A DNA stretch of 64,000 nt, taken from NCBI GenBank assembly GCA_004292855.1, contig RDXN01000038.1, positions 1-64,000 on the forward strand, given 5' to 3'. The notes beneath the pieces were generated by a model. The model ran no database searches. It was not told where the DNA came from and was given only the letters and a program-made list of their open reading frames with translations. The number at the start of each line of letters is the position of its first letter. Position 1 is the first letter of the stretch. Source of the DNA: Cytophagales bacterium (GTDB lineage Bacteria; Bacteroidota; Bacteroidia; Cytophagales; Spirosomataceae). Made by a program: the position numbers and the translations under genes. This document shows positions 36,214 to 45,195 of the stretch, piece after piece.

Positions 36214-37581
36214 ATGAAACTGACCTGCCGTTTGATGATCGGATTGCTCATACTGGGTTTATTAACCACGTTTGCCCCGGCTCTGGCCCAAGATATTGAG
36301 ATCATCCGGCCCGAACGAACCGGGAAAGAAATCATTCTGACCCCTCCTGGTTTTGCGGCTAAATCCGAACCCATACCCGCCGAAAATGGCCTGTATCGCT
36401 TCACGCATTATCTGGTAGTGGCCTGCAACGACGACCAAACCGGCGAAGGGGGCGAGGTGTCGCAGTACCTGAATATCAACAACGGGCTGATTGGCTTTTT
36501 CCCGGATAACATCCTGACTATGACCAAAGGGCAAATGCCCGAAACCGGTGAGGGCGAAATGGACTTCTGGACCATCCTGCCCAGCATGACGCAGCGGATG
36601 TTTGTCAAAACACCCGAACAGGGAAAAATGCTCGTGCAAATGACCGCTGGCGATGGGATGCAGACGGGCAAAACGGCCCGGTTCGACGCCTGGAAGCAGG
36701 GTGATCGGTTCTGGCGAACGGCCAAAGTAGTCAAACGAACAACCCTACCCGCCCGCCTGATCGAGGGAAACACCAAGCCGATACCTGTAGAAATTTATGA
36801 GGCCAACGGCCCCGAAGGACGGATGAACGTGTGGCTTGTTGACCTCGGACTGGCCACCGGACAGTATGCCCCCCTCGCCACCAACCATGCGGTGGTGGGC
36901 ATGGGCGGCATTGGCTTGCTGATGAACCACCGGAACAAGCACGTTTATCTGGTGTTTCAGATCAACGATGTGCCGAACACAAAGGGCTGTCGGTTGCTGA
37001 CGTTGTACCCCAAAACACGGCAGTTTTCGGGGGCGGGCTACAAACCAATGGGCGATTTTTTGCTCGACAAAATGGCCCAGGCCAAACGTGAACAACAGCA
37101 ACAACAAGCCGAACAAGCTACCGCCGACAACGAAGAAGAAGACCCGCAACTCCGCGCATTGCTCCGGCAACAGGGCGAAGTGAATGCAGCTATTCAGAAA
37201 AAAGTCGCCGATGCAGCCGTTAACGCGGCCATGCTCAACGATATGAGCGAGATCACCCGTAGCCAGATGGCTATGGGCACCAACGTGGAGGACCAGTACC
37301 GGATGGCCGACATCGAGATGAAAATCTCGCAACGTCGGCTGGAAATCGAACTCGACCAAATGCGCGAAGACAGCGACTCCGAGGCTGAAAACCGCCGACG
37401 CGCCATTCGCCAAAAAATGGCCTGCGGAGAGCGGCAGCGCGTTCTTTGGCAGGAACACCGGCAAAGTGCGGTCAAGCTGAAAAAGCAGTTTGCGGGCCGC
37501 GAAACCGACCTGGATTACGTTCAAAAAGTGGGTGAGCTTTCCACGCAGTTATACACCCGGATGGCTCAGATCTGCCAATAA
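36214..37581 (+). CDS. Uncharacterised secreted protein with coiled-coil C-terminus
   Basis: A 455-residue protein I do not recognise. It has a signal peptide (to about residue 25, PALAQ), a beta-rich body without a known motif (YRFTHYLVVACNDDQTGEGGEVSQYLNINNG; FQINDVPNTKGCRLLTLYP), then from about 290 a glutamine- and glutamate-rich, probably coiled-coil region (QQQQQAEQ, EITRSQMAM, RRLEIELDQMREDSD). Four cysteines are spread over the chain. It starts 11 bases after the OmpA-like gene and has its own terminator, so the two probably act together in the envelope. Confidence 0.6.
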   Translation: MKLTCRLMIGLLILGLLTTFAPALAQDIEIIRPERTGKEIILTPPGFAAKSEPIPAENGLYRFTHYLVVACNDDQTGEGGEVSQYLNINNGLIGFFPDNILTMTKGQMPETGEGEMDFWTILPSMTQRMFVKTPEQGKMLVQMTAGDGMQTGKTARFDAWKQGDRFWRTAKVVKRTTLPARLIEGNTKPIPVEIYEANGPEGRMNVWLVDLGLATGQYAPLATNHAVVGMGGIGLLMNHRNKHVYLVFQINDVPNTKGCRLLTLYPKTRQFSGAGYKPMGDFLLDKMAQAKREQQQQQAEQATADNEEEDPQLRALLRQQGEVNAAIQKKVADAAVNAAMLNDMSEITRSQMAMGTNVEDQYRMADIEMKISQRRLEIELDQMREDSDSEAENRRRAIRQKMACGERQRVLWQEHRQSAVKLKKQFAGRETDLDYVQKVGELSTQLYTRMAQICQ

Positions 37582-37626
37582 ATAAAGCTGTACCCATTCC
37601 GGCGTTCACTATCCATTCGTATCATC

Positions 37627-37661
37627 ACCCGGCAAAGGCATAAACCCTTTGTCGGGTTTTT
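37627..37661 (+). terminator. Terminator after the OmpA operon
   Basis: 12-base arms at 37627-37638 and 37646-37657 with one mismatch, a 7-base loop, and five T to 37661. Confidence 0.85.
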
Positions 37662-37720
37662 CATGAACGACGCCTAACTTTACCACGCTGGTCGCGACTA
37701 TTTCTAAACCCCTCCGAATC

Positions 37721-38722
37721 ATGGTGTCTCTTAAACTTATTCTTCCCGCGTTTCTGATGATAACCGCCCCGCTTGCCCAAGCGCAGGACACGCCCACTTA
37801 CGCCGAACGGCTGGGATTTCCGAAAGGTAAAAAAGTGTTTGTGTTGCACGTTGACGATGCCGGGATGAGCTATGAGGCCAATCAGGGCACGATCCGAGCC
37901 ACGAGCGAGGGCATCGCCAACTCCACAAGCGTGATGATGCCCTGCCCGTGGGTGCCGCACTTCATGGCCTACTACAAACAGCATCCGACCCTCGACGTAG
38001 GTGTACACCTGACGTTAACGTCCGAATGGAAAGGGTATCGCTGGAGTCCGTTGGCCGGGCGATCAGTAGTGCCGGGTTTGCATGATGTTGAGGGGGCGTT
38101 TTGGCCCAATGTGGCGAAGGTGGTGGAGAAGGCTACCCCCGACGAAGTGGAGGCCGAGATGCGGGCGCAGATTGCGCGGTTTCGGGCGTTTGGGGTGGAG
38201 CCAACTCACCTCGACTCGCACATGGGGACGCTGTTTCAACCCAAATTCATTGAGCGGTACGTAAAAATGGGCATTTCGGAGCGCATCCCGATTTTGTTTC
38301 CGGGTGGTCATGCCGCGCTTATCAGCAAGGAAAGCAAGCTGCCTGCCGCGCAGATGGGTATGATTCGCACAATTGGGCAGCAAGTTTGGAAAGCGGGTTT
38401 GCCCGTGTTCGATGACCTCGACGGGACTAGCTACGGCTGGATTGATGACGAACTGACCCTAACCGACGCCGAGTTACAGAAGCGCAAAACCGACCAGTTT
38501 ATCAATCTGTTTAGCCGCGCCCAACCCGGCCTGACCTACATTATCATGCACTGCGCCGACACCTCGCCCCAGTTCAAACAGATTTCGCCGTCGGGTCCCA
38601 CGCGCCGGGGCGATATGCTGTCGATGCTCGACCCGCGCCTGAAACAATACATTCAGCGGGAAGGTATTATCCTGACAACGATGCGCGAACTAGCCGAACG
38701 CCGAAAAAACGCTAAAGAGTAA
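37721..38722 (+). CDS. ChbG/HpnK-family carbohydrate deacetylase
   Basis: A 333-residue exported protein (signal peptide to about 20, LAQAQ). The YdjC-type deacetylase fold shows the metal-binding DDAG (HVDDAGMSYEANQGTIRAT), GVHLTLTSEW and THLDSHMGT. Members remove N-acetyl groups from chito-oligosaccharides or related glycans; the substrate here is unknown. folA begins 2 bases after its stop. Confidence 0.88.
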   Translation: MVSLKLILPAFLMITAPLAQAQDTPTYAERLGFPKGKKVFVLHVDDAGMSYEANQGTIRATSEGIANSTSVMMPCPWVPHFMAYYKQHPTLDVGVHLTLTSEWKGYRWSPLAGRSVVPGLHDVEGAFWPNVAKVVEKATPDEVEAEMRAQIARFRAFGVEPTHLDSHMGTLFQPKFIERYVKMGISERIPILFPGGHAALISKESKLPAAQMGMIRTIGQQVWKAGLPVFDDLDGTSYGWIDDELTLTDAELQKRKTDQFINLFSRAQPGLTYIIMHCADTSPQFKQISPSGPTRRGDMLSMLDPRLKQYIQREGIILTTMRELAERRKNAKE

Positions 38723-38724
38723 CG

Positions 38725-39258
38725 ATGAATATCAGCCTGATTGCCGCCGTGGCACAGAACGGCACTATTGGCCGGAACGACGCCACCGGCAAACCCGACC
38801 TGCCCTGGCACCTGCCCGACGATTTTAAATTTTTCAAAGAAACCACAAGTGGGCACCCCATCATCATGGGCCGTAAGTCGCTCGATGCGTTGGGAAAACC
38901 CCTGCCCAAGCGCAAGAATATCGTTATCACCCGCAACCGTGACTTTGATGTGCCGGGCGTCACGATTGTGCATACATTGGAGGACGCCCTGACAATGGCC
39001 CGCGCCGTTGAAGAAAACGAAATTTTCGTGATTGGCGGGGCCGAAATCTATGCCCTCGCGCTGCCAGTTGCTACGCGCCTGTATCTGACTGAGATTCAAA
39101 AAGAGTACGACGGCGACGCACATTTTCCGGCGTTCAATAAGAACGATTGGCGCGAAACAAGCCGACGCCATCACCCCGCCGATGACCGTCACGAAGCCGC
39201 GTTTGACTTTGTGATCTATGAGCGTAACGACCCCTCCCCAACCCCTCCCCTAAACTAA
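38725..39258 (+). CDS. folA: Dihydrofolate reductase
   Basis: DHFR, 177 residues, regenerates tetrahydrofolate. Conserved blocks: ISLIAAVAQNGTIGRN, the active-site helix LPWHLPDDFKFFKETT with the catalytic acidic residue, IIMGRKSLDALG, and IFVIGGAEIYALAL. The core ends with FVIYERND. The last residues (PSPTPPLN) are encoded by a CCCCTCCCC repeat, so the tail is a repeat-derived extension and the stop lies in the hairpin loop. Confidence 0.95.
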   Translation: MNISLIAAVAQNGTIGRNDATGKPDLPWHLPDDFKFFKETTSGHPIIMGRKSLDALGKPLPKRKNIVITRNRDFDVPGVTIVHTLEDALTMARAVEENEIFVIGGAEIYALALPVATRLYLTEIQKEYDGDAHFPAFNKNDWRETSRRHHPADDRHEAAFDFVIYERNDPSPTPPLN

Positions 39259-39267
39259 GGGGAGGGG
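39242..39267. repeat. GC-rich hairpin at the end of folA
   Basis: 10-base arms CCCCTCCCCT (39242-39251) and AGGGGAGGGG (39258-39267) with a 6-base loop holding part of the folA stop. A second copy of the left word lies just upstream (39231-39240). There is no T-run. Confidence 0.85.
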
Positions 39268-39311
39268 CTATGACTTGAGCGCGTTTTAGCCCTTTCTTAC
39301 CTAATTCCGGT

Positions 39312-39319
39312 TAATTTTG
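39312..39319 (+). promoter_or_regulatory. Candidate -7 box of purK
   Basis: TAATTTTG matches the Bacteroidota TAnnTTTG box exactly, 24 bases before the purK GTG. No clear -33 TTG lies at the usual distance. Confidence 0.35.
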
Positions 39320-39343
39320 CCCCACAACCGTTCTGACTGACCT

Positions 39344-40480
39344 GTGAATCCCACAATTGGTATCCTCGGCGGGGGCCAACTCGGCCTTATGCTCCTGCAA
39401 GCCAGCATCGACTGGAATCTCCGCGTCCACGTGCTCGACCCTGACCCCGATGCTCCCTGCCGCCACCTGTGCAGCCAATTCACGACCGGCTCCCTCACCG
39501 ATTACGACACCGTTTACGCCTTTGGGCAGGGCGTTGACGTGCTCACGATTGAGATCGAGCGGGTGAATGTTGAAGCGTTGGAAGCGTTGGAGCGCGAGGG
39601 AAAGCGGGTGTTTCCGCAACCGTCGGTGATTCGCACGATTCAGGACAAACGGCTTCAAAAGCAATTTTATGTTGATAACCAGCTACCTACGGCACCGTTT
39701 GTCCTGACAGACAATCGCGTGCATGTGGTTGAAATGGTGGAAATCATGCCGTCTTTTCTCCCTGCGTTCCACAAACTGGGTCGCGATGGGTACGATGGGC
39801 GAGGGGTGCAGCGCATTGCCTCCGAGGCCGATCTGCCGAAAGCTTTCGACGCGCCGGGGGTACTGGAAAAAGCGGTCGATTTCGAGAAAGAACTAGCCGT
39901 GATCGTGGCCCGCAACGAACGGGGCGAGGTGCAAACCCACCCGACCGTCGAGATGGTCTTTCACCCCGAACTGAACCTGGTCGACTATTTGTTTGCCCCG
40001 GCGCAGGTTCCGGCGGAGGTCGACGCGCAGGCGCAGGCCATTGCCCGCCAAACCGCCGAAGCGTTCGGAATTGTGGGTGTATTGGCCGTTGAGCTGTTCC
40101 TGACAAAAACCGGCGAGGTACTGATTAACGAGGTGGCCCCGCGCCCACACAACAGTGGTCACCACACGATTCGGGCCAACGTGACCTCCCAATTTGAGCA
40201 ACACTGGCGGGCCATCCTGAACCTGCCCTTAGGCGACACCTCGGCTTATCAGCCTGCCGCGATGGTGAACCTGCTGGGCGAAGACGGCCACACTGGCCCT
40301 GCTCGATACGAGGGCCTAAACGACCTGTTAGCCATGCCGGGCGTGTTTCCGTTTCTGTACGGCAAAGCCATTACCAAGCCCTTCCGTAAAATGGGCCACA
40401 TTACGGTAATGGATGCCGATTTGGATGCGCTCAGAGAGAAAGTTGCCCAGGTACAGGGGGCGATTCGCGTGGTGTCATGA
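39344..40480 (+). CDS. purK: 5-(carboxyamino)imidazole ribonucleotide synthase
   Basis: PurK, 378 residues, carboxylates AIR with ATP and bicarbonate in purine synthesis. The N-terminal NPTIGILGGGQLGLML, the ATP-grasp part (FHKLGRDGYDGRGVQ; VLEKAVDFEKELAVIVAR) and the EVAPRPHNSGHHTI block are diagnostic. The start is a GTG at 39344. The stop overlaps the opposite FAH gene by 6 bases. Confidence 0.95.
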   Translation: MNPTIGILGGGQLGLMLLQASIDWNLRVHVLDPDPDAPCRHLCSQFTTGSLTDYDTVYAFGQGVDVLTIEIERVNVEALEALEREGKRVFPQPSVIRTIQDKRLQKQFYVDNQLPTAPFVLTDNRVHVVEMVEIMPSFLPAFHKLGRDGYDGRGVQRIASEADLPKAFDAPGVLEKAVDFEKELAVIVARNERGEVQTHPTVEMVFHPELNLVDYLFAPAQVPAEVDAQAQAIARQTAEAFGIVGVLAVELFLTKTGEVLINEVAPRPHNSGHHTIRANVTSQFEQHWRAILNLPLGDTSAYQPAAMVNLLGEDGHTGPARYEGLNDLLAMPGVFPFLYGKAITKPFRKMGHITVMDADLDALREKVAQVQGAIRVVS

Positions 40481-41311
40481 CACTGGGTTCTCCAGCGTCC
40501 CGATTCCCTCAATACTGATTTGCACCACGTCGCCCCGCTTGAGCGTGAACGCGTCGGGGGGAACAAGGCCGGTGCCAGTCATGAGGTAGCAACCGTGCGG
40601 GAATGAGAGTTCGCGGAATAGAAACCCGATTAACTCGGTGTGGGTCCGCTTCATCTGGTTGATCGAAATCTGCCCCTCGTGAACCGTCTCGTTCTTGCGC
40701 TTGATGACCAGGTGAATCTGTGCTTCGGGGTCGATGGCAGTCTTGGGTACGTACAAACACGGGCCGAGAGCCGCCGAACCCGTATAGGTTTTGGCTTGTG
40801 GCAGATACAGCGGGTTTTCGCCCTCAATACTGCGCGAACTCATGTCATTGCCGCAGGTGTAGCCCACAATTTTGCCCGACGAGGTCGCGAACAGGGTCAG
40901 TTCGGGTTCGGGGACGTTCCAGGTAGAATCTTCGCGGATGCGGACGGCCTCGCCCGGCCCCACGACGCGGGCGGCTGTCGACTTAAAAAACAGTTCGGGT
41001 CGTTCGGCGTCGTACACGCGGTCGTAGAAGTTTCCCCCGCCTGCTTTCTTCGATTCTTCCATGCGGGCGTCGCGGCTTCGTAGGTACGTAACGCCCGACG
41101 CCCACACTTCCTGCTGACCAATAGGGGCCATCACCTGCGTCTCGACCCAGGTCCGGCACTCGTCGGAGGGACTGACGCCCGAAATGGCCTCTTCGAGATA
41201 GGCGTGGAGGTTATCCTGATTAACGAGATAATCCCAGTCGTCGGAAGGGGCGCGGAAAAAGTTATTGTCGGATTCGATAACGAGGCCGGAGCGGGTTTTG
41301 TAAAGACGCAT
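40475..41311 (-). CDS. Fumarylacetoacetate hydrolase family protein
   Basis: A 278-residue cytosolic enzyme of the FAH fold. The metal-binding residues are in WNVPEPELTLF, and the family blocks IVGYTCGNDMSSRSIEG and YLPQAKTYTGSAALGPCLYV are seen; the end is GTGLVPPDAFTLKRGDVVQISIEGIG. Close relatives act on sugar-acid derivatives (for example 2-keto-3-deoxy acids); the substrate is not determined. Start at the ATG at 41311, because upstream codons run into the AACAG repeat. Confidence 0.88.
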   Translation of the reverse strand: MRLYKTRSGLVIESDNNFFRAPSDDWDYLVNQDNLHAYLEEAISGVSPSDECRTWVETQVMAPIGQQEVWASGVTYLRSRDARMEESKKAGGGNFYDRVYDAERPELFFKSTAARVVGPGEAVRIREDSTWNVPEPELTLFATSSGKIVGYTCGNDMSSRSIEGENPLYLPQAKTYTGSAALGPCLYVPKTAIDPEAQIHLVIKRKNETVHEGQISINQMKRTHTELIGFLFRELSFPHGCYLMTGTGLVPPDAFTLKRGDVVQISIEGIGTLENPVS

Positions 41312-41318
41312 GGGGTCA

Positions 41319-41467
41319 GATAACAGAAAACAGTGATCAGCTAACAGAGATTGACGAATAGTAAAAGCGAACAGCCAACAATAAACAGTCGGCAAGGGCT
41401 TTTTCTACTGAGTTCCCCGGCGCACTGTCTACTGTAGGCTGTTCGTTGTTCGCTGTTCTCTGTCTTA
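41319..41467. repeat. xxAACAG heptamer inverted repeat, second locus
   Basis: The left part (41319-41388) has the words CTAACAG, TGATCAG, CGAACAG, TAAACAG. The right part (41424-41467) has complementary CTGTTxx words and runs onto the stop codon of the protease gene. Same family as 23297-23450 and 61237-61316. Confidence 0.82.
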
Positions 41468-44400
41468 TTGTTTCACCACGCGCACCGTTTGCCGCTCGGC
41501 ACCGGCCTGCACCTGGATCAGGTACACACCCGCCGAACGACCCAGCCGCACCCGTACAGTCTCGACGGTAGCCGCAGCTTTCACCGATTGCTCAGCCTGC
41601 ACCTGACCGGCTGCGTTAACGGTTTGGATGCTCAGAGACTTCCCTTCGGTACCACGCACTTCGAGCAGAACGCTCTCGGCAGGAGTTGGGTTACCCAACA
41701 CGCGCAGACTCAGACCACTGCCCGGCTCCGTGGCTACGCGGGCCGAGGCCCGGCAGAACGCACCAAAGTCGAAGGTGTAGCTTGTGGTCATACCGCTTTG
41801 CATAGCCATAATCGTCAACGGCTTTGGGTCGCCCCGGAGGCCTGGCTCCACGGTGCCCGTGTTGCTCGTGGCCGACGCCCGCTGCACGCCTACCGCTGTG
41901 TAGGTAATTGCCGAGCCATTGCCACCCGCCGTGTTGAACGTGATAGCACCCGTAGCACAATTGTAGGTTGGCTGTGTCAGCGAGAGCGAACCGCCTGTGG
42001 TTGAGGTTGGCGGAGCGGAAGGTGGTACTACGGGTGGCAACGAACCAGCGCAGTAAGCCCCCAAATTAAACGTCACGCTAACCGAAACGCCATCCTGAGT
42101 GGCCGTAATCACGATGGGTTTGGGATCGGAACGGAGACCGGGTTCTACTGTACCTGTTGTGCTGTTGGCCGATGCCAGTTGGACACCGACGGTCTGGAAC
42201 GTGATGGGTGAGCCGCTACCGCCCGACGTATTGAACTGGATCACACCCGACTGGCAGTTGTAGGTTGGCTGCTGAATCGCCAGCGAGCCGCCCGGTGCCG
42301 GGGGCGTAACGGGGTTCGGTGGCAACACGGGTGCCAGATTGCTACAGAATCTGACAAAATCGAACGTATAGCTTACCGTTATCCCGCCTTGCGTGGCCGT
42401 AATCAGAATCGGCTTGGGGTCTTGCCGCAAACCAGCCTCAACCGTACCAATCCGGGTTGTGGCCGACGTCCGCGACACGCCCACGGCTGAGTACGTAATT
42501 GTAGCACCCGTGCCGCCAACCGTGTTGAAAATAATCACGCCCGTGTTGCAGTCATACGTTGGCTCGAGAAGAACAAGACTAGCAGTCGTTGTGACAGGGT
42601 TGACAAAGGGTATAGTCAAACGGGCTGTGCCAACAGCTCCTTGTGGGTCGGTGCCTGTAACGATCATCGTAAACGTCGCAGGTACCTCACTTCTAGCCAG
42701 GATGGTTGGTGTAGCCGAGGTAGCTCCTGTTAGTGTCCAGTTGGCTGGTAGGCCAACAATTCCGTATGCTACCGTGCTGCCTTCGGGGTCCGTAAAAATG
42801 CCCGCAAGATTCAGTATACGGGTTGAATTTGTCGGTAAATTATTGAAAGCCAAATCTGTACCGAACGGAACAGGTGCCCGATTGGCTACCTGTACAACCG
42901 ATATGCTATACGGCGTTGTGGCCGATAAACCGCCGTTATCGACCCCTGTGATGGTCAGATTGTAAAGGCCCGCCGTTGTGGGGCGTCCCGTAAGATTGGT
43001 GCCTGAACGGCTCATGCCCGGTGGCAACGTGCCCGATACCGTGTAGGCCATCGTGAAGCCGTCGGGGTCTGAGACAATGGTGCCCAGCGAGATCGTCGCT
43101 ACAATACCGAGCGGCACCGTTGTGGAAATGGCGGTGGTTGCAACCGGCGGGCGGTTTGCCAAAATGGTCAGCGAGAACGTTGCCGATGCCGAGAGACCCC
43201 GTGGGTCGGTGGCTGTAATTACCACCGTGCTCACACCGGGCGTTGAGGTTTGCCCGAAAATGTAGGGTCCGGCAGGGTCGTTGAAGAAACGCAGGCCGGT
43301 TGGCAAACCCGTAGCGGTGTAACTCAGCCGGTCGCCGTCGGGGTCAACGAAGGGTGGAATCTCAAAGTCGTAGGGAATACCCAGCACCACGCGTTGATCT
43401 TCGATACCACCAGTGGGTGGCATGGGCGCACGGTTGGCGGTTGGCATTGCCGTGCTGAACACCTGACTGAACGTGATGGGGTACGACTGACCGGCGTTGA
43501 TCGTGAACACAATCGTCAGCGACGAGCTACTTGTCAGGGCCGTTAAGTTGGCGCGGTTACCCGAACCCGACGTGGGCGAAACAACACCCTCACCACCTAA
43601 AACGGCCCACGATGTAAGTGAGTTGTTGGTGTTCATGGTGTACGTGGCCGACCCCGTGAAACTACCCGGACCGATTAGGCGCGGTGTTGCCCCACTCGTT
43701 ACGGTAGCCCCCGTGCCGATGGGGTCGAGCCAGTTGCTCAGGCGGGTCTCGTTGGTGCCGTTACCAAACCACGACAGATCGAGACGACCATGCAACGACC
43801 GCACCGACGACGATGGGCAGGTGCCCGACCCGCCGTGCAACTGCCCGATCACGCGCCGATCCTGATTGAACAGGGGCGACCCCGACGAACCGCCTTCCGA
43901 CGAACCGCTTGTGAGGTTCATGCTGTAGTGCGAATCGGGAAACGTGCCGTTCCAGCCACTGTAAATCGTATTGGTTGTGAACGAGATCTTCTTCACGCTC
44001 CCCCGTGGGTGGTGAATTCCGAACAAACCGGGCGTGTAGTTCGTCGTCCGACGATCCCAACCGTTGTACGTAATCGCTTCACTTAGTGGTAATTGACGGT
44101 TTAACTCGAGCAAACACATATCCGTGTTGGGCGAAGCCGACCGGAACGTGGCCCCGTTGATAGTCACATAAGTGTTGTCGTCCTGCGTGGGCGTACAGGT
44201 GGGGCTTTGGTACTTGAAGTAAAATGCCCAACTCGGTGTCGATCCCGATTCGTTGGCGTTGATTGTCAGATCGTCATTAAAGTCGATGCAGTGGAAAGCC
44301 GTCAGGAAATACGACCGGAACGACTGCCGGGTATCGTTCAGCATCGAACCCGAACACAGAAAAAAGCTCGATACCCCGTCGAACATCAGGATCATGGCCA

Positions 44401-45070
44401 CGCCATCGGCTTCGTACTGATAATTTGGTTCGCACGACATGTCGACGTGACAAGCATTCGCCGTAGCCCGCAGGGCACCACGTGGCCCCATCGGGTTGTA
44501 TTCGTTGATGATGCCCGACAAATTCACTACCGAACCACCCGACCGCAAGCCTTCATGAATCTCAATCATGAGCCGGTCGCCCGGAACACGGTCGGAGAGG
44601 TAATGATTACCAGCCGTGTTCTCGGTGCTGGTAATGGGTCCGATCAGGGTTGTGCGTTCGGCGTCGTACAGGTAAATGTAGGAGCCGGCGGCCAAGCGCA
44701 GTTGATCGAAATCGGCTCCAATACCCCGTGCGCCGGGTGCCCGCAGTTCGTAATACGTAACGCGCTCGTTACCTACTTCCATCGACCGACCTGCCTGGAG
44801 CAGGTTCAGGTTGGCGTTTTGCTTAACGGCAATCCGTAGGGGCTTGCCTTCTTCCTGCCGTTGAGCGTCTTCGGCTTGCAGGGCAGGCAAATCAATGCCG
44901 CCAAACTCGGTGGAGGGAATGCTGCCGGCAGGCGGTTGCGCCAGGCGGGACAATGAGGGGTCGCTGGGGTCGATTTTGCGGGTAAATACCTGAGCATTAG
45001 CCGAGAGACCTGCCAAGACAACCCACAACATCACAACCAGCCTGCTAACTGTTGGTACTGATGAGTGCAT
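41465..45070 (-). CDS. Secreted lysyl-endopeptidase-like serine protease 1, multidomain, T9SS
   Basis: A 1201-residue exported protein: signal peptide (1-27), propeptide with LPALQAEDAQRQ, and an S1-family domain (about 205-455) resembling Achromobacter protease I. The triad is His260 (FLTAFHC), Asp317 (NTDMCLL) and Ser396 (GGSSGSP). Where the lysine-specific enzyme has Asp225 (NRSDQYGR in my memory of it), this protein reads VRSLHGR with Ser425, so its specificity has probably changed. A linker domain, three cadherin-like repeats (NRAPMPPTGG..., NRPPVATTAI..., NRAPVPFGTD...), three TY(D/N)C repeats of about 75 residues, and a type A T9SS sorting domain (LRVLGNPTPAESVLLEV to YLIQVQAG) follow. 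Confidence 0.9.
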   Translation of the reverse strand: MHSSVPTVSRLVVMLWVVLAGLSANAQVFTRKIDPSDPSLSRLAQPPAGSIPSTEFGGIDLPALQAEDAQRQEEGKPLRIAVKQNANLNLLQAGRSMEVGNERVTYYELRAPGARGIGADFDQLRLAAGSYIYLYDAERTTLIGPITSTENTAGNHYLSDRVPGDRLMIEIHEGLRSGGSVVNLSGIINEYNPMGPRGALRATANACHVDMSCEPNYQYEADGVAMILMFDGVSSFFLCSGSMLNDTRQSFRSYFLTAFHCIDFNDDLTINANESGSTPSWAFYFKYQSPTCTPTQDDNTYVTINGATFRSASPNTDMCLLELNRQLPLSEAITYNGWDRRTTNYTPGLFGIHHPRGSVKKISFTTNTIYSGWNGTFPDSHYSMNLTSGSSEGGSSGSPLFNQDRRVIGQLHGGSGTCPSSSVRSLHGRLDLSWFGNGTNETRLSNWLDPIGTGATVTSGATPRLIGPGSFTGSATYTMNTNNSLTSWAVLGGEGVVSPTSGSGNRANLTALTSSSSLTIVFTINAGQSYPITFSQVFSTAMPTANRAPMPPTGGIEDQRVVLGIPYDFEIPPFVDPDGDRLSYTATGLPTGLRFFNDPAGPYIFGQTSTPGVSTVVITATDPRGLSASATFSLTILANRPPVATTAISTTVPLGIVATISLGTIVSDPDGFTMAYTVSGTLPPGMSRSGTNLTGRPTTAGLYNLTITGVDNGGLSATTPYSISVVQVANRAPVPFGTDLAFNNLPTNSTRILNLAGIFTDPEGSTVAYGIVGLPANWTLTGATSATPTILARSEVPATFTMIVTGTDPQGAVGTARLTIPFVNPVTTTASLVLLEPTYDCNTGVIIFNTVGGTGATITYSAVGVSRTSATTRIGTVEAGLRQDPKPILITATQGGITVSYTFDFVRFCSNLAPVLPPNPVTPPAPGGSLAIQQPTYNCQSGVIQFNTSGGSGSPITFQTVGVQLASANSTTGTVEPGLRSDPKPIVITATQDGVSVSVTFNLGAYCAGSLPPVVPPSAPPTSTTGGSLSLTQPTYNCATGAITFNTAGGNGSAITYTAVGVQRASATSNTGTVEPGLRGDPKPLTIMAMQSGMTTSYTFDFGAFCRASARVATEPGSGLSLRVLGNPTPAESVLLEVRGTEGKSLSIQTVNAAGQVQAEQSVKAAATVETVRVRLGRSAGVYLIQVQAGAERQTVRVVKQ

Positions 45071-45195
45071 AAAGTAATTAGGTAAAAATGGATTAACAGA
45101 AGATTAACTAGACCGTTAAATAAGCTAATTAATCAATACGGACTATTCAGTACCGGCAGTTTATTTAATGATTTTATGAAAAATCTATTGTTTTT

